Below, one piece after another: positions 1 through 13,658 of a DNA stretch of 64,000 nt. The DNA comes from Epinephelus fuscoguttatus (taxonomy: Eukaryota > Chordata > Actinopteri > Perciformes > Serranidae): assembly GCF_011397635.1 (NCBI RefSeq), contig NC_064772.1, positions 15,453,035 through 15,517,034 of the forward strand, written 5' to 3'. Both the position numbers and the translations under genes were made by a program. Below the pieces are notes generated by a model that was not told where the DNA came from, ran no database searches, and worked only from the letters and a program-made list of their open reading frames with translations. Numbering within the stretch: position 1 is the first letter of the stretch; every line of letters starts with the position of its first letter.

Positions 1-435
1 ATCCCCCCCTCGTCTTTCACCCTCTTATTCTGGTCTGATTGGAGTGTGTTGGCCTCTTAACTTTCAGACAAAAGCACTCTGGGCAATTATCAATATTCAG
101 ATTTTTTTTTTTTCTTGTGGGGAGATCATTGTTGCTTGAAGAATGTGGGTCACTCATACAAACTCAAATCAAAGTTTCTGAGCAGCCAGTTGAAAATCAT
201 ATTACATGGTCTGATACTGGGCGTAACAAGGCCTTCATATTTGAATGCTAGGCCAAAAAAGCATCACTGGAGAGCCACTTTAAACATTAAATTTCCCAAT
301 GCTTATTTATTTGTGAGAGTTATTTCAAGATGATACATTTTACTTTGAAAGTTGACTGTCCATGTAAAACTAAGCATCAAATTAAAGTCTTAAAGTCTGG
401 ACTTTCTTTGATTTTTACATTCTCCGTGGTAAATT
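1..435. other. Intergenic, nothing recognised
   Basis: Non-coding AT-rich sequence before the first inverted-repeat element. The short open frames have no family resemblance or splice-supported extension. Confidence 0.6.
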
Positions 436-2149
436 AAAGGTCCAGTGTGTGTTGTGGCACCTACCGGTGAGGATTGCAATGTTACAACCAGCTCAACTTT
501 CTCCCTGTGAGAATTCCTTCAGTGTTCATTGTTAAGGAGGTTTTTACCAGGAGCCGAATTATTCAAGTCTCTTCCTCTCCAAGACAAATTGACCAAGGAT
601 CTCATTATAAACATTGCTTACTCGCAAAACAAGGCCTGGAAGAGGCGTTCCCTACTTCCTACAGAAGAGTTGTGATCTAAAAAAACAGACTTGGTGGGAG
701 AAACTTTGACCCATGCTTGCAAACATCTTGGAGACGGGAAATTGGCAAAGCAGATGGTGAAGTGGAGGCTGTCCAATATTTCTGGGGGCACGCCATTTTT
801 GGCTTTTGTCCCTAAGTACATTTTTAGTATGGATCCTACGCACTGTTTTATAAATGAGACCCCAGGCGATAAAACATACTTAATAAAGCAGTTTCAAATT
901 ACAGATCAGTATTTCTCCTACCGTTTTCTGAACGTCACAGACGACGTTCTTGCCAAGCACCTGCAAATGCTTACCTATTTTCTCTGATAATTTAATGTGT
1001 GCTCACCTTATTTCTGATCCAGATGTTTTTGCCAGGAGCTGAATTATCTCAGGTGTCTCCTCCTCTCCAAACCAAATGGGCCTGATGGTTTAAACCAGTA
1101 AAAAATGACAAATCTGTGTTTCTCCAGCGCTGTTCGTCACATTGGAGATGGGCTCCTAGCCTAGCACCTGCTAATGTATGCTGACTTTTCTTCTCTAATG
1201 AATTAAGATTCAGACGTTCAGGAGGTTTTTATAGTGACGCGATTTAACCACAGAGGTCTTGTCTGGTAAAAAATAAACTGGTGAAAACACTGTATAAAAT
1301 TCAATACAATTTCATGTTAGAAAATAATTACTGATGCTTTCATGGCAGAGGGGATGCTAACTATGGTGGCTGACGCGAAAACACAAATGGCCCTATCTAA
1401 TCTAGAGGCAGTGTTTGTTTTGTCCGTTCTGGGATACTGTAGAAACATGAAAGTGCAACATGGCAGACTCCGTAGATGAGGACCCACTCCCTGTGTAGCT
1501 GTCCAGGCCCTCAGGAACTGCCAAGCTTTGAGGTCAATTTTTGTAGTGCCCTAATAGTGGATTTACCACGTCTGAGTCCGTCACGTCATGCAATTGAGCC
1601 CAAAAAATACTATTTCCCACATACTGAAATTTGGGAAAGGGATGTCTGTAAATCAGTGAATACATTTTTTAGAGCATCATAATCCTGGCGATATGACTTG
1701 TTCCATTATCAGGACTTAAACCATATGGTCCAATAACATCTGGAGAGTCTAGAAGAGCTGCACAATTAAATAATTTTATCTCTGTTAAAGTTAGCGGAGT
1801 GCTAAACAGGAAGTAGCCGGCTCAGCTGGCGGAAGGTTCCAGTGTGCTTGCTTTATGGGCCCAGTGATGTGGAAGCAACACCAATCATGTGGGTAAATTT
1901 ATACCGCAGAAATAGAGGTGTTTTGGCCTCATGTGCCACTGAGCAGCTTTCATAGGAATGAACACGGTCCCACCTTCACTGATGGATCCAGGTCTCGCAG
2001 TACATCCATGATATAAATGGCTCACTTTAAGGTAACAAAAACACAGTCATTCTTATTTTCAGGTGATTATACACTGAAGAGTATGTGCTTATTATATCAT
2101 ATTCCTTTATACCAATATATGCCCCCTAAATCCCACACACTGGACCTTT
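436..2149. mobile_element. Non-autonomous DNA element with 16-bp terminal inverted repeats
   Basis: Left end AAAGGTCCAGTGTGTG (436-451) is the exact inverse of CACACACTGGACCTTT (2134-2149). The right part (about 1391-1500 and 2010-2149) resembles, from memory, a short element widespread in spiny-rayed fish whose ends read AAAGGTCCAGTGTGTAGGAT. The left interior contains a degenerate direct repeat (GGAGGTTTTTACCAGGAGCC-like) at about 536, 1022 and 1217, perhaps a second element inserted in the first. No transposase reading frame was seen. Confidence 0.6.
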
Positions 2150-5100
2150 CACAGGGAGGCCTTCTCCAATTAAAAATGTGCATGTTAAAGTATATAACAT
2201 GCACACTGAAAGCCGTTGCACCTTTGTTTCAAGGGCAAACAATTACCCATCCAGCACCAAAATAAAGATTTAAGTCATGTGCAGGCTTTGCTGTCAAGAT
2301 CCTGTAAGGATGTTGTCAGATTCACATCACTTGTTGGTGTATTTTGCAATAGGTGTTGACTGATTAAAAGTACACTTCTTTTGATCAACTCCCAGAAACA
2401 GTCCCTGACCAATACAGGCCCCGAGTGGGGGGTCATCATTAGGCCCATTAGGACCGATAAGACTCCTTGAGCCGTATAGACAAGTCCATTCTCATCTAGC
2501 AAGGCACGGAGCAGTATTGTGCATCAGCGCACACATCCTGAGAGCAGACTGAGCTCCCACAGGACACAGTTAAAAAAAAAAAGCATCAATATTTCATCAA
2601 ACTACTCTCTCTTTCTGGTCCAGATCAAAGCCTCGACTCCCACAGTCCTACAGGTAGAGATGGCTCTTTTGTTTTTGCTCCTCAGGTAGAGCAGCAGTCA
2701 GACTCTGTTCGCTTTTGGAAACCTTGCAACGCTCAGCCCATCCATCTCACGGCTTACTGCCTCGCTTTTGGAGAGGAGGTAAAAAGGAAGGGTAGAGACC
2801 GTGAGGGTGAAAACATGTTCCAGAGATGTCCAGAGATTGAACTTCATGGCCTTGTAGTGCTGTGTTATTTCCTGTTTTTCCCTGCCATGTTGGCCCATAG
2901 TGAGACTAATGGTGAAAGCAAACCGAGGGTGCTGTAATTTGTCTTTAAAAGACTGAAACAGTGTTGCAAACATTTCTCACTGTCATCTGCATCATCATCA
3001 TTATTACTATTTGAATATATAATTAGGCTATGATTAGGCTCATTTAAAAATCCTGTCACGCCAGGGGTCAGGAAGTTCAACTATGGGCTAGGTTTTCTGA
3101 ACAATGTTCATCAGGCAACGTGGAAATGCAGACTAATATGTTTTCAGTATGTTTATGCCGTCTTTATGAGTGTAGGTGCACAAGTACCCAGCAGGCACAC
3201 TTCCAATAAAGAATGAAGACACCAGAGTGCATTTGACACTTTCACTGGAAGCAAATTCAGTGGTCGTGATCACAAATCAGAAAGCAGTAAGATTCCAGAA
3301 TTAGATGAAATATTGTTAAACAAACAAAAAATGACATTAACAAGGAAACAAGATTAACACAAGTAAAGATTAGCTGTCAAATGAGTTACATTGTGCTTCA
3401 CATCAGAAAGAAACCAGGTATAATCAGTGAGAGATCAACAATAAAACCCTAAACTAAGTACAATTTAGTTAATCTAGTAAATATACACAACGGTAAAACT
3501 AAACCAAACAATAAGTCAAAAGTGAACTTAGAAGAGTGTGTAAGGGGAGTCATCTCTATGTCCAGAGGATCCTATGTCTCTTGATATTAACTAATGTAGT
3601 TAGAGATTGGTAAGGGTTGCCTACACCATTCAAAGTGCAAAAGAACAAAGGGAGATGGACATTTCAAACACAGTTTGAGTGATAAAAATCTGTTCAGCCA
3701 CTGTGGAGATATCAATGTCTCGAGTTAAGACAACTGTCTCGCTCACAGATTTGAGGGTGTAGGTCTCAGGGAGTATAACATCAGAAGGTTATTAGCTGCA
3801 GGTGGCTGATTTGTACATGTTGACCCGATGAAACATATATTAAACATTTGGGATATTTAGGAAAGGATTTAGGATTCAGATATTTAGCGCAGAGGGTATA
3901 TAGGGTAATGGAATCATGGGGCAGCACCGCCATTTTGAAGGATAGCTAACGTAGCTACGATAGCTGTCATTATCTCTCATTATCTGTCACTAATCTAGTC
4001 ATCTGTCAGTCATTCATCAACACAAATGTGTAAAGACAAACACACACATATAGAGAAGCTCTCGACAGAAGGAGAGAAGCAGTATATTCCAAAATGAAGT
4101 GAAATGAAATGAAGTTATCTAATGATATCCATCCCATACAAACTAGGAGACATAAAATGATTAAAGGACCATGGCAACTTGCCACCCATTACAGGCACTG
4201 ATGTTGGCGCCTATCTGGTGTTTAAATTTAGCGCCTACAACTGTCGGCAATACAGAAATATTATACCTTGAGAGGCTAATGTCCAGTGTACAAATGGGTG
4301 GGTAGAGAACCTTCAGATCTACGAGCCAAAGCTAGCTAATGTTAGATAATTAATCTAGCAGTATCTAGCAAAATGACACAAATAATGTTAGTCTACAGTA
4401 CCTTTGTGTCTGACTGTATACTACTATATTTCATGTTTTCGTTCTTATTTGCTGAGTGATGTTGGTGTTTTGTGTTGAACAGTTCTTTTTGACACTTACA
4501 ATAAACAGCCAGCAGATAGCACTCTATCTACAAATAGCTGACTCGCTGTTAAAGAAGCTCGTTCCCTATAGAGTGGCCCAGGGATGATGTTTTTTCTGTA
4601 GGCCAACATGTTAAAAAAAAAAAAAAAGATTTTTCCATTGAATTTTGGATTATTGCAGATAATAAGCTCTGTGGCAAACAAACATTTATGATACTTACAC
4701 TTTTTTTCAGCAAGGTAATCTTCACAAATGAACACCAGTTTTATGATTATTGAAGCCTAAATGCAGCCGCCAGAGGTAGAAGAACATCACCACCTTAACA
4801 AGATTGTAAGGCCGTGTTAAGAGCGGCTCGGCGTGATGACATCATGTAGTCGCATTTAGCCACTTGTTAGCAACCCCCTTTTTAAAGACACATAGAAGCT
4901 TCAAAGTTAACAAGTTGGATATTTACAAACTTTATTTCAGGCATCTAACCAAAAACCCATTGACTTTGAGACGAGGGAACCAAATACAAAAATGCTAACC
5001 TATTTCTAGGTTTAGGACTTATTCCTGGTGCACTCCATTTGCAACACATTAGCTTCAGACAGCTAGCACAATTGCTAGCTGAAGCTGATCATAGAAAAAC

Positions 5101-7232
5101 TAAATTCAACTTCACTAATCAACTAATTTAAATTCACAAATCAACTGTCACAGATCAGCTGTAAAGATGCAGCTGCAACAAGAGAGTTTGGCATCGGTCT
5201 ATATTTGCTTGGACACAGATCTGACAAAATGGTGGATTCAGCAAATTCAAAAAGAGAGATTTTTATTAATACAATTTAAAGATACCAGATTAATTTAGAT
5301 ATAGTGGCATTTATTGTTTATCTTTGTTATTTATCAGGTAGTTTAACCGACATAATTTCAGCAGCATGATCTTTCAAATATCTTGAAGGCACAGTAGCAG
5401 TGGTTTGTTTGCCTCACACAGTGGGGCTGTATTTGCTGTTATAACATCATAATTGGGGTTAAGCCTTGTATTTCCATTATCTACAGTTGTAGATAACTGT
5501 TTGTTTAAATTTAAACAAAGGGGAAAAATAGTATCACAGGGTCTAATATCTTAACTGGATGGCCGGATTTGGCCTGCTATCACCTGTTTACTTATTCTGC
5601 TGATGGAATGAAATATGACCTGAACATTTAATCCAAGCCTAAATACAGATTTACCATTGAATCCATCGTCATCTTTTAACTACTCATCTAGATGCTTTCG
5701 TGGATGAAGTTACAGTTAAGGTTTTTGGAGTAATCACCAAGAAAGACAGGGGTAACATTTTATTTTGTAGTTTCCAATTTCCTAGAAATTAAACTAATAT
5801 TTTACTGTAAAAACACTTCCTGGTAATTTGGTACTGCATAAAGGGAAAAATTTGTGTTAAATGGCAATATAAAATAAATGCCAGTAGAACCTAAAGAGTC
5901 TTCAAGTCAGTGCAGCACAGGTCAGCTTAACATGTGAGCTTAAAAAATGTGAAATTTGTCGACAAAGAAAACACATGAAAAATACACTTGATAATAATAA
6001 TGAATGAATATTTACTATCCCATAATTTACTTGGGTTTAAATGCAGCATTGATTTCCACCTGATTTCCAGAAAATATATCACTGGAAATCAATAACTGTT
6101 CGATACAATTAATTTAAATCTATGAACTTTTTAAAAACTTTGTCTTGCTTGGCCCTGTAATTAATATTAAATTACAGTTCTTTACTGTAAACTCCCAAAT
6201 AAATTCTTAAGAAGCTGCAGGCCCTGTGAAATAAAGCGTCACTGAAATGGGTCCAAGAATTGTCAATAAATCATGCTATTAATCAGTGACATATTGCTAA
6301 TATAAATTAAAGGGAATTATTCACCTTTTAAGACTGAAGATACAGTAGATGTCATATGCAATAGGAAATAAATACATATTTGCAAATCAGGAAGGCATGT
6401 GATCCCTTATGTCTCTTGATTGTATTGTTACAAAGGCAGAGTGCCTCCTCTTTAAATTCACCTTGAGCTGTTGGTATATATGTGAATGGCTTTTTTGTTT
6501 GTCATATATATACGTGTGTAAATGTATTTCCTCCCCCTACATCAACCGTGCTTTTTTTGTTGTCCCTGAACACACCAAGCCTCTCCTCCTCTCATCATCA
6601 GCGTCAATCTGTGGCTGTCACTCGGAGCCGGACAGTGACTAACGACACTCCCAGTCAGTCAAACACTTATCACCACACAGGTAACACACAGGCCTGGAAA
6701 TGACTGACATGAAATGGAAACGTCTCTCATTCTGTGGGCCCGGGAGCTGAAGTGAAATATTAGCTGTGGGAGAGATGGCGGATGATAAGAGGCTCCCTGT
6801 TTGGGCTGGAATTGTGGAGGTCCAAGTTCTATTACATTTCTTTTTACGGCGAGGAGTGCTATGAAGATCCTGTTTGCTTGGATAAAGGATCGCTTTCCTT
6901 TTCCATTTCCTCTCTTATATGCATCAATTCACTTTCCTCTTCACAATACGCTTCAAATTTGCCAATGAGCCACACTCTAACTTTCTGGATGAGCTTTTTG
7001 TGACTTGTTGTAGTGTGTAAATGGTGCTCAGTGGGTCATTGTTGCTACATAAGCCACTGTCCCTGAGGCTTTCTGTGGTCCACAGAACCAGACCATAGGC
7101 CAGATGAAACAAAAGACTGCAGCCCGCTCAATGTCAACGGGTCACATATGCTCACTTCTTCTATCCTATTACTCATAGACTCCACCATGTCCTCCCTCTA
7201 TCCTTCTTTTTCTTCTCACACATCTCCTTCAT

Positions 7233-7233
<1 letters not shown>

Positions 7234-7285
<52 letters not shown>
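7234..7285. repeat. (CA)26 microsatellite
   Basis: Uninterrupted CA dinucleotide run of 52 bases. Open frames reading poly-His-Thr across it are not genes. Confidence 0.98.
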
Positions 7286-7287
<2 letters not shown>

Positions 7288-8731
7288 TCCCCCTGTGCGG
7301 AAAGATGGATGGGATGTTCCCAAACCACAGGTGCTGCTCTACTTGTGAGTCTTTCGCATTCTTCACTACACAGTCCAGACCTGCTCTTTTTTCTTTACTT
7401 TTTACAGTTTTCCCCAGTGGTGATTACTACGGTGCTTCGGTTGTGGGATAATGAGGAACATGGAATATTAGTAATGTAGTGTACGATCAATCTGCCTGTC
7501 TATTAGCAGCTCTTTGGGAATGTGATTCCTTTGCAAGGACAAGACAAACTTCATGAACTTGAAGCTTGATGTCCAACACTGCTCACTCAGACACGGCCTC
7601 CCAGCCTGACCGCCACTAGAGGGGGTTAGTTTCATCTCTAACTGGTGTGTTTACTGGTACTGGTAACTCAATGGAGCCTATACCACAGGCTCATTCTGCT
7701 GTGCAAGCTACGCCACCCTGTGGTAGATATTAGCAGTAGTCTGTAATAAAGTGAAGGCAAGCTCACACTGTGAGTCTGGTTGATGCTTTCTCTCCAGACA
7801 GTTATATGCAGGGGATGGACGGAGGGTACTGTCAGTTGGGACACTTTTGTATTGACATTAAACAACCTTCCATTACTCACAGACTGCTTTAGACTACTTA
7901 CTTTGATCCCTGAACAGGTACAAGTGTCTGCCAACAGTTTACTGAGTTTTTAGAGCCCAACCCAAATGTAAAAGGCACAACTTTAAAATGAATCCTCCCT
8001 AGGATGGTTAGGACACCATGTTCTGAAAAAAAAAACAAAAGCAGAATAAATTTGAACACCTTATATTTACAATACCATTTACTCACACAATTCTTCAAAG
8101 ATTGTAGATAGATAGATATTGTAAGATTTGTAAAATTGTTTTACTTAACAAAATTACTGAAATATGGAATATGGCTTTCAGTAGCAGCTGTCAGCTCAAT
8201 AGGTTAATAGGTGTATGTAGGCTGTTGAGTTTGTTTAGTTTTACATGAAATGAAAATTAAAAAAACAAGCCAATAACAGCTTGGAAGTTTAAAAAATGTT
8301 AAATGGTCAAACTCTGCACATTCAAAATATGCTCAGGGGTTGAAATGTAGAGCCCCTTTTCAACTGCACAAAAAACGCTAACACCTGATAACATCTGGCT
8401 TGTTAATGGAATAGGAAAGGTTACAATCAGCATTCACTCCAGGGTCAAATGACTCTGCAGTAGTCACAGTATTTACTGGCTCTGCGTTGGTATTACTGGA
8501 AACACAGCACCCTGGTGAATGCATTAATTTAAACCCCTTTACCTATGAGATGTATTGACGCAATGCCACAGAAGACCGTCTGTCTCTGCAATGAGTTTGA
8601 GAAAGAGACTTAATAAGTAAGAGATATATAAAAGAAGTAAGCACAGTCAAGTTTTTGTAGGCCTCCATGCTACTTTTTACCTGTTTGCTAACCTGTTTCC
8701 AAGCCGGTCCGTGACATCGAACATGACACAC

Positions 8732-8734
<3 letters not shown>

Positions 8735-8767
<33 letters not shown>
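8735..8767. repeat. (CA)16 microsatellite
   Basis: Uninterrupted AC/CA run of 33 bases. Confidence 0.97.
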
Positions 8768-8770
<3 letters not shown>

Positions 8771-9724
8771 GCATACTGGTCTGCTGCAAAGCCGTGAACA
8801 CAGCTCTGGTCTATACTGGCAAAGCATGTACATATGCTATTTTTGATCAAAAAAAAAAGGGCTGTAAGCATTTATGAAGTTCATGCAGTAAACATTTACT
8901 CTGTGACTTCACAATGACTTGGATGTGATTTAGAAAAGCCTTTGTCATTGTATTTGTCTACTTTTTGTTGATTTTTAACAAGGTAGGAACTATGAACAGT
9001 ACTGTCATAACCGCTCCTGGGTAACTTCAAGAAGAGCAGACACACTGTGGAGTCTTGCGCAAGCTACCAGCAAAATTCACACAGCTGGCTAAAGATGGTG
9101 TGAACTGATAGGCCAGAAAATGAACTTCCCAACTATGTGTTTTTTGTATGTGGCATGACTAAACTCATGACTGTACTCAGTAGAAAAAAAATAACAAAAG
9201 AGTCAAAAATGTACTTACACGCCATAGATTTCAAAACGGTAAATAAAATATGAGGAATAGTCAGAACGTCTTCACTGCTGAGTATGAACATGGTAAATGG
9301 CATAGTTGCTTTCTGACTTGTTAAAAATATAAATTATGATTGGAATGTACTTATCCACATATTTACATTTAGGAGGAAAATAAACACAGAAATGGGTTTA
9401 CTAATTAGTGTGATTCAGACAGTGGTGGAATGTACATTCACTCAAGTACTTTACTTAAGTACAATTTTGAGGTACTTGAATATATATATTTTGTTCTCTT
9501 TTATACGTGTACTCCACTACATTTGAGAGGGAAATACTACACTTCTATTCCACTGCATTTATGTAACAGCTTTAGTTGCTTCTTCAGTTTAAGATTTGAA
9601 AAACAAAGGATATGTTTCCTACAATTCAACACATTCTTAGAATTTGAAACCAGCCAGTTGCGTAAGGTAGTTACAATGGGCCCCATTGCACACTATTATG
9701 AGGGGCCCTAGTTACAAGTTATGA

Positions 9725-9726
<2 letters not shown>

Positions 9727-9776
<50 letters not shown>
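9727..9776. repeat. (CA)25 microsatellite
   Basis: Uninterrupted CA run of 50 bases, inside the 9420-10803 inverted-repeat element. Confidence 0.98.
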
Positions 9777-9778
<2 letters not shown>

Positions 9779-10013
9779 TAGTTTATGTAGAATAAGTTTC
9801 TAATTTGTTATAGATTGACACTATTTTACAAAACCAGAAAACCATGATGGAGATGGGTTTTCCTTATTTAGGGCATGTATAGCACCATTTTTGTTTTCAT
9901 GTGAGTTCTTCTTTGAACACGGGCGTATATCAAGGTGGAAGTCGGGCCCCTCCACCCCATGGGCCCCAGTGCAACCGCACTGCCTGCACTGTGTATATTT
10001 ACACCCCTGAAAC

Positions 10014-10305
10014 CAGCAGTTCCCAAACTTTTGCTCAGTGACACCTCACAAAAAGCCGTTTCTACAGGGGGCCCCTTGTCATGTTTCGGATGTCTGTGAG
10101 TTGTTGATCGTTCCACCAGAGAGTTACTTTCTCTAAAATTCCCAGATGGTTTCATTGAAATAACAGCTTAAAACTTGGAGAGGTCACATTATCCAACATT
10201 TTATTATTTTTTTTAAATGCAAAAATTAGAGAGAAAAAAAAGCAAATTAATATGTCACAGATGTTTGTTCTTTCTTCTATGACACTGGAGGGTTGGGAAC
10301 CACTG
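10014..10305. mobile_element. Nested inverted-repeat element with CAGTGGTTCCCAA-type ends
   Basis: Left CAGCAGTTCCCAA (10014-10026) and right TTGGGAACCACTG (10293-10305) are inverse with one mismatch. The ends match, from memory, hAT-like non-autonomous elements of vertebrates. It lies inside the 9420-10803 element, so it is the younger insertion. Confidence 0.5.
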
Positions 10306-10417
10306 GATTAAACTAGGCACTATCTAAAGTAGTTAAGCAACAACATCAGTAAAATGATGGGTACACAGTGTTGAATCAGTAACAATCTCATGATTTTCTA
10401 AATATGAACACTAAAAA

Positions 10418-10535
10418 AACTGGGTCAATTTTAACCCAATTTGGGTCAGTCATGGTGCCCAGTACTGGGTCATTCTGAGACCATCGAGTCACTAATCATA
10501 TACAGAAAATTTGTTATTTTGACCCATTTTTTTTT
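10418..10535. repeat. Small inverted-repeat element with TGGGTCAA motifs
   Basis: ACTGGGTCAATTTTAACCCA near the left and TTTTGACCCATT near the right form inverted ends, with internal TTGGGTCAG and CTGGGTCA copies. This is the style of a common fish short element. Boundaries are approximate. Confidence 0.35.
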
Positions 10536-10803
10536 TAACAAACAAGTCCATTGTGTGCAGGCTCAACAAGCTCAGTTAAATGAACTAATATTTGGGAAAT
10601 AAATCAGTCACATGAGATAATTTACTGCAGCGCAATTACTTTAAGTTTTGCTAATAATACTTTTACAAAAGTGAAATTTTGAACACGGGAAATAAACTCT
10701 TTTTTTTTACAGTTCACTGAATGTGCAGGGTTTTGTTTTCCTTGTTGTTGATGTTTTGCTAATTTTACTTAAGCAAATTATCTTAGTACCTCCTCCACCA
10801 CTG

Positions 10804-12823
10804 GGCTTTGATCTTTAGTATATCTATTTTTCTAATAACCAAAATGACTGCACAACACATGCCTCAGTTTCCACTAACACGAGGCAGTTGCAGCACCTTC
10901 TCATGAAGTGTTGCAACTGAGTGTGCCTGAAAACTTGTTTGCAAAAAGCCACCAGAAACATAAAAGGCAATAACTATTGGTTCCGTCATCCAGTTTCTTT
11001 CAGTCCAATCAGTGGTAGTATAAATGCAATGTTGACTGACTACTGAGGAAAAGAAAAAAGACACCAATCAACAATTTTGGGATCACTGTGTCTTGTATAG
11101 ATTCAATACAGCCACAGTGCTTTCTCTGCAGTAAAATACTATCAAAAGATTGGACAAGCTGTACTTGAGCCCATCTGATAGAAGCAATAAGATTTGCTAC
11201 ACATAATCATTTTGGAACAACTAATATAGGCGATTTGATACAATAGTTCTGGAAACATTACGGCCTTAGTGAAGCTTTTAATGTTGAAATGTATCATATC
11301 TCATTCAGTACAGACCACATCTAATCTGATTATTTACAACAGTATAAAACAAAATGATGAACAGTATTTTTGCAAAAGGATATAATACATAAGTTTCTTC
11401 TTTTTTAAAGAGGTGTGAGAGTCCCTGGTGCACCCAAGATGAACTAAAGGATCTACTCTATGTGAGCCATACACTAGATTTAAATAGATATGTTTTATGA
11501 TAATGTACATGCAAGAGTCAAAGCTGGGGTTGTAGATTAAACCTGAATACACAAACTTATTCAGAGTAAAAGATGTGCTGAGTGGGAACGTTGCCATTAA
11601 CGTTCTCAAGTTAAGACAAATTCAAGCCATGTGCCAGGGGTCCCCACAGACATCCATGGTGAGGCCTCGGCTCTGCAGCTAAGCAGGAGCATGCTGTTAT
11701 TGACTTGACTGATAGTTTCCTGTCGTGAGAGAACGATGAAGCAGAACAAAGGAAGAAAATGAAAGACTGAGTCTGTGGTCTCACCTGAATTCAGCAGGTA
11801 GGCTGCAGTTGTCTGGGGCCAACCTCAGTTACCACAAAAACATGCCAGCTTTTGTTTTTTCCAGTCAATGTGAGAGACTGCAGCTGACATGTACTTTGTG
11901 ATGTTCCTCTCTATTCTCTTCCTCAATCTCTCTTTTCCCCTCATCGACCTGTGTGTTAGTAAACATACAGTAACATTTGGTAGAGATGGAATTGAAGATC
12001 TTTAAATTTAACTTCCGACTTAAAACCAATGTTACAGCGTAACTAAACATCTGAAACTAATGAGTATACAGTCATAGTTTAGCTATGAAGATGGGTTGAT
12101 TTGCATCATGGAGATAACACAACAAGCCATGATGCCAACCTCAAATCTCAGCTGAATCTTTGTATTGACTATGATGATGCAGTTATATTGAGCCTGCTGT
12201 GTTTTGACGACTGCTTCTTAGTGTATCACAGGAATATTGCCAACTGTATGGCCTGGTGTGACAGCAACCGCTTCGTTTTTAACAGAGGAAATTCAATGTG
12301 ACCCCAGGGCAGTGAGAGTGTGGCTGTAATCATTGGTGACAGTGAAACTGAGCAGGTGTGCTCCACCGTATTTCTAGCCTGCTAGCCTTTCTAACCTTCT
12401 AGCCTGATGCCTTGCATGAATTATGGGCGCAACTTCTGACGCTGAACCAGAACCAGCATTTTCACCTTTTCCTATTACTTTGGAATTAGTTGTTGGTGGT
12501 TAGCCACCAAGATTACTCGCTGGGATTAACCCTGGACCATTAAGACAACTAAATACCTTACAGCTACTTATGCTAAGTTACACCCATAATTATTTCTGCA
12601 GCAGCACCCTCAGGAATAAGGTGAATAAGACACTGGGGCATACAAATGGACAACAAATTAAAGAGCTGTATGCGACATTCAGAGCCTTCTTATAGCAGCT
12701 ATGTAAAGATATAGTGCAGTAATATTTGTTGTGATAGATGGTCCAGTCAAGTGTGCATGTTGTTGCATTTGAGTCCTGGGTGTGTATCCCACTGGCTAAC
12801 TAATCGCTGCTGCCCTGCACTGC
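10804..12823. other. Intergenic, only a partial repeat
   Basis: No supported gene. Holds the repeat fragment at 11395-11530 and otherwise plain AT-rich sequence. Confidence 0.5.
11395..11530 (+). repeat. Partial copy of the dispersed AGGTCA-bearing repeat family
   Basis: TTCTTTTTTTAAAGAGG, then GGTGCACCCAAGATGAACTAAAGGATCTACTCTATGTGAG, parallels the sequence at about 13220-13320 and 25795-25930. Only this middle segment is present; the AGGTCA array is absent. Confidence 0.55.
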
Positions 12824-13630
12824 GTGGTTAGCGATGATGACACTGTCCCAACGCACGGTGGCGGAATGGCGTCATTGCATCAGAGTAGCATCCTCCCCAT
12901 GTTAACACTGTTAGCACTGTCATCACTGTTGTTAGTACTGTTTGCACTGCTGTTGTTAGCACTGTTCATGCTGTTAGCACCATTAGCTGCTGGGTGCTGG
13001 CTCAACCATATCCATGTTGAGAATTGTGTGCAGACTCTGAATCATATGTGTAGAATTTCACATACAGCTCTTTTAAATAGAGCGCCTGTGATGAGTAGCT
13101 GTGCGCCAGGCTGGCTCAGAGACTTCACGCTCAGACTATTAGGTGTGGGAACCAAGATCATTCTATCTCTATTTTGTAATAGGACATGGCATATTTTTGC
13201 ACCATGGGGAAGTGAGGCATGAGATTCATTTCCCCATGGTGCACCCAAAATGAACTTAGTAATCTACTCCATATGAGTCATAGAGTGAAAAGATTTGTTT
13301 TCTATAATTTATATGCAAGAATGTGGGAACCGAAGTCATGTTAAAATTCTAAATGTTCGGCTGGAAAGCATCATTAGATATGGTGTGGCATCACCCTTAC
13401 AGTCCAGTTAAAATCAAGAACTGACAACATGGTGAAAAGAGCAATGAATGTGATCAGAAAGAAAAGTACAGTTGTCCCTTCACACCATTATGGCAGGCAT
13501 TATGTTTTCAGGTTGTCCATCCTATTCTCGTGAACACAATATCTCAAGAAGGCCCTGAGGAACTTTATTCAAATTTTGCGCAAACATCCCCTTAGATTCA
13601 GCAATGAAGTGATTAGATTTTGGTGACTGA

Positions 13631-13658
13631 AGGTCAAAGGTCAAGGTCACAGTGACTT
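13631..13658 (+). promoter_or_regulatory. AGGTCA array (DR1 + DR0 + imperfect IR3) within repeat copy A
   Basis: AGGTCA at 13631, A, AGGTCA at 13638, AGGTCA at 13644, CAG, then TGACTT at 13653. Half-sites are the nuclear-receptor core. The last inverted half-site has one mismatch. Receptor binding is inference. Confidence 0.4.

Larger units (their letters stand above)
2150..9419. other. Intergenic, no gene seen
   Basis: Apart from two CA microsatellites I see no supported gene. Open frames are all short (under 100 codons) with no recognisable domain. About 3200-4300 contains CTAACGTAGCTACGATAGCT-type sequence that may be old repeat. A small unrecognised or non-coding transcript cannot be excluded. 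Confidence 0.5.
9420..10803. mobile_element. Non-autonomous TIR element with CAGTGGTGGA ends, containing nested insertions
   Basis: CAGTGGTGGA at 9420-9429 is the exact inverse of TCCACCACTG at 10794-10803. The left 240 bp carries the AAGTACTTTACTTAAGTAC-like motif and CTCCACTACATTT phrase typical of a common teleost element, and the right end has ACTTAAGCAAATTATC-like sequence before the terminal repeat. The 1.4-kb length reflects insertions: a (CA)25 tract, a GGGCCCC-flanked segment about 9675-10009, and a further inverted-repeat element at 10014-10305. Confidence 0.6.

Noticed and set aside
6500-6700. Possible small exon ending CACACAG|GTAACA
   Set aside because: A single donor-like match without a partner exon, open-frame continuity or recognisable protein.
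7148-7479. His/Thr-repeat open frames
   Set aside because: Translations of the (CA)26 microsatellite.
12824-13222. 132-codon open frame with a leucine-rich hydrophobic N-terminal half
   Set aside because: It is generated by a degenerate TGTTAGCACTG minisatellite at the start of a dispersed repeat; the homologous frame at 25424-25678 differs in length and composition, and neither resembles a protein family.
13202-13239. Short inverted repeat CCATGGGGAA...TTCCCCATGG as a possible operator
   Set aside because: It lies inside repeat copy A, is only 10 bp per arm, and is not kept as a pair in copy B.
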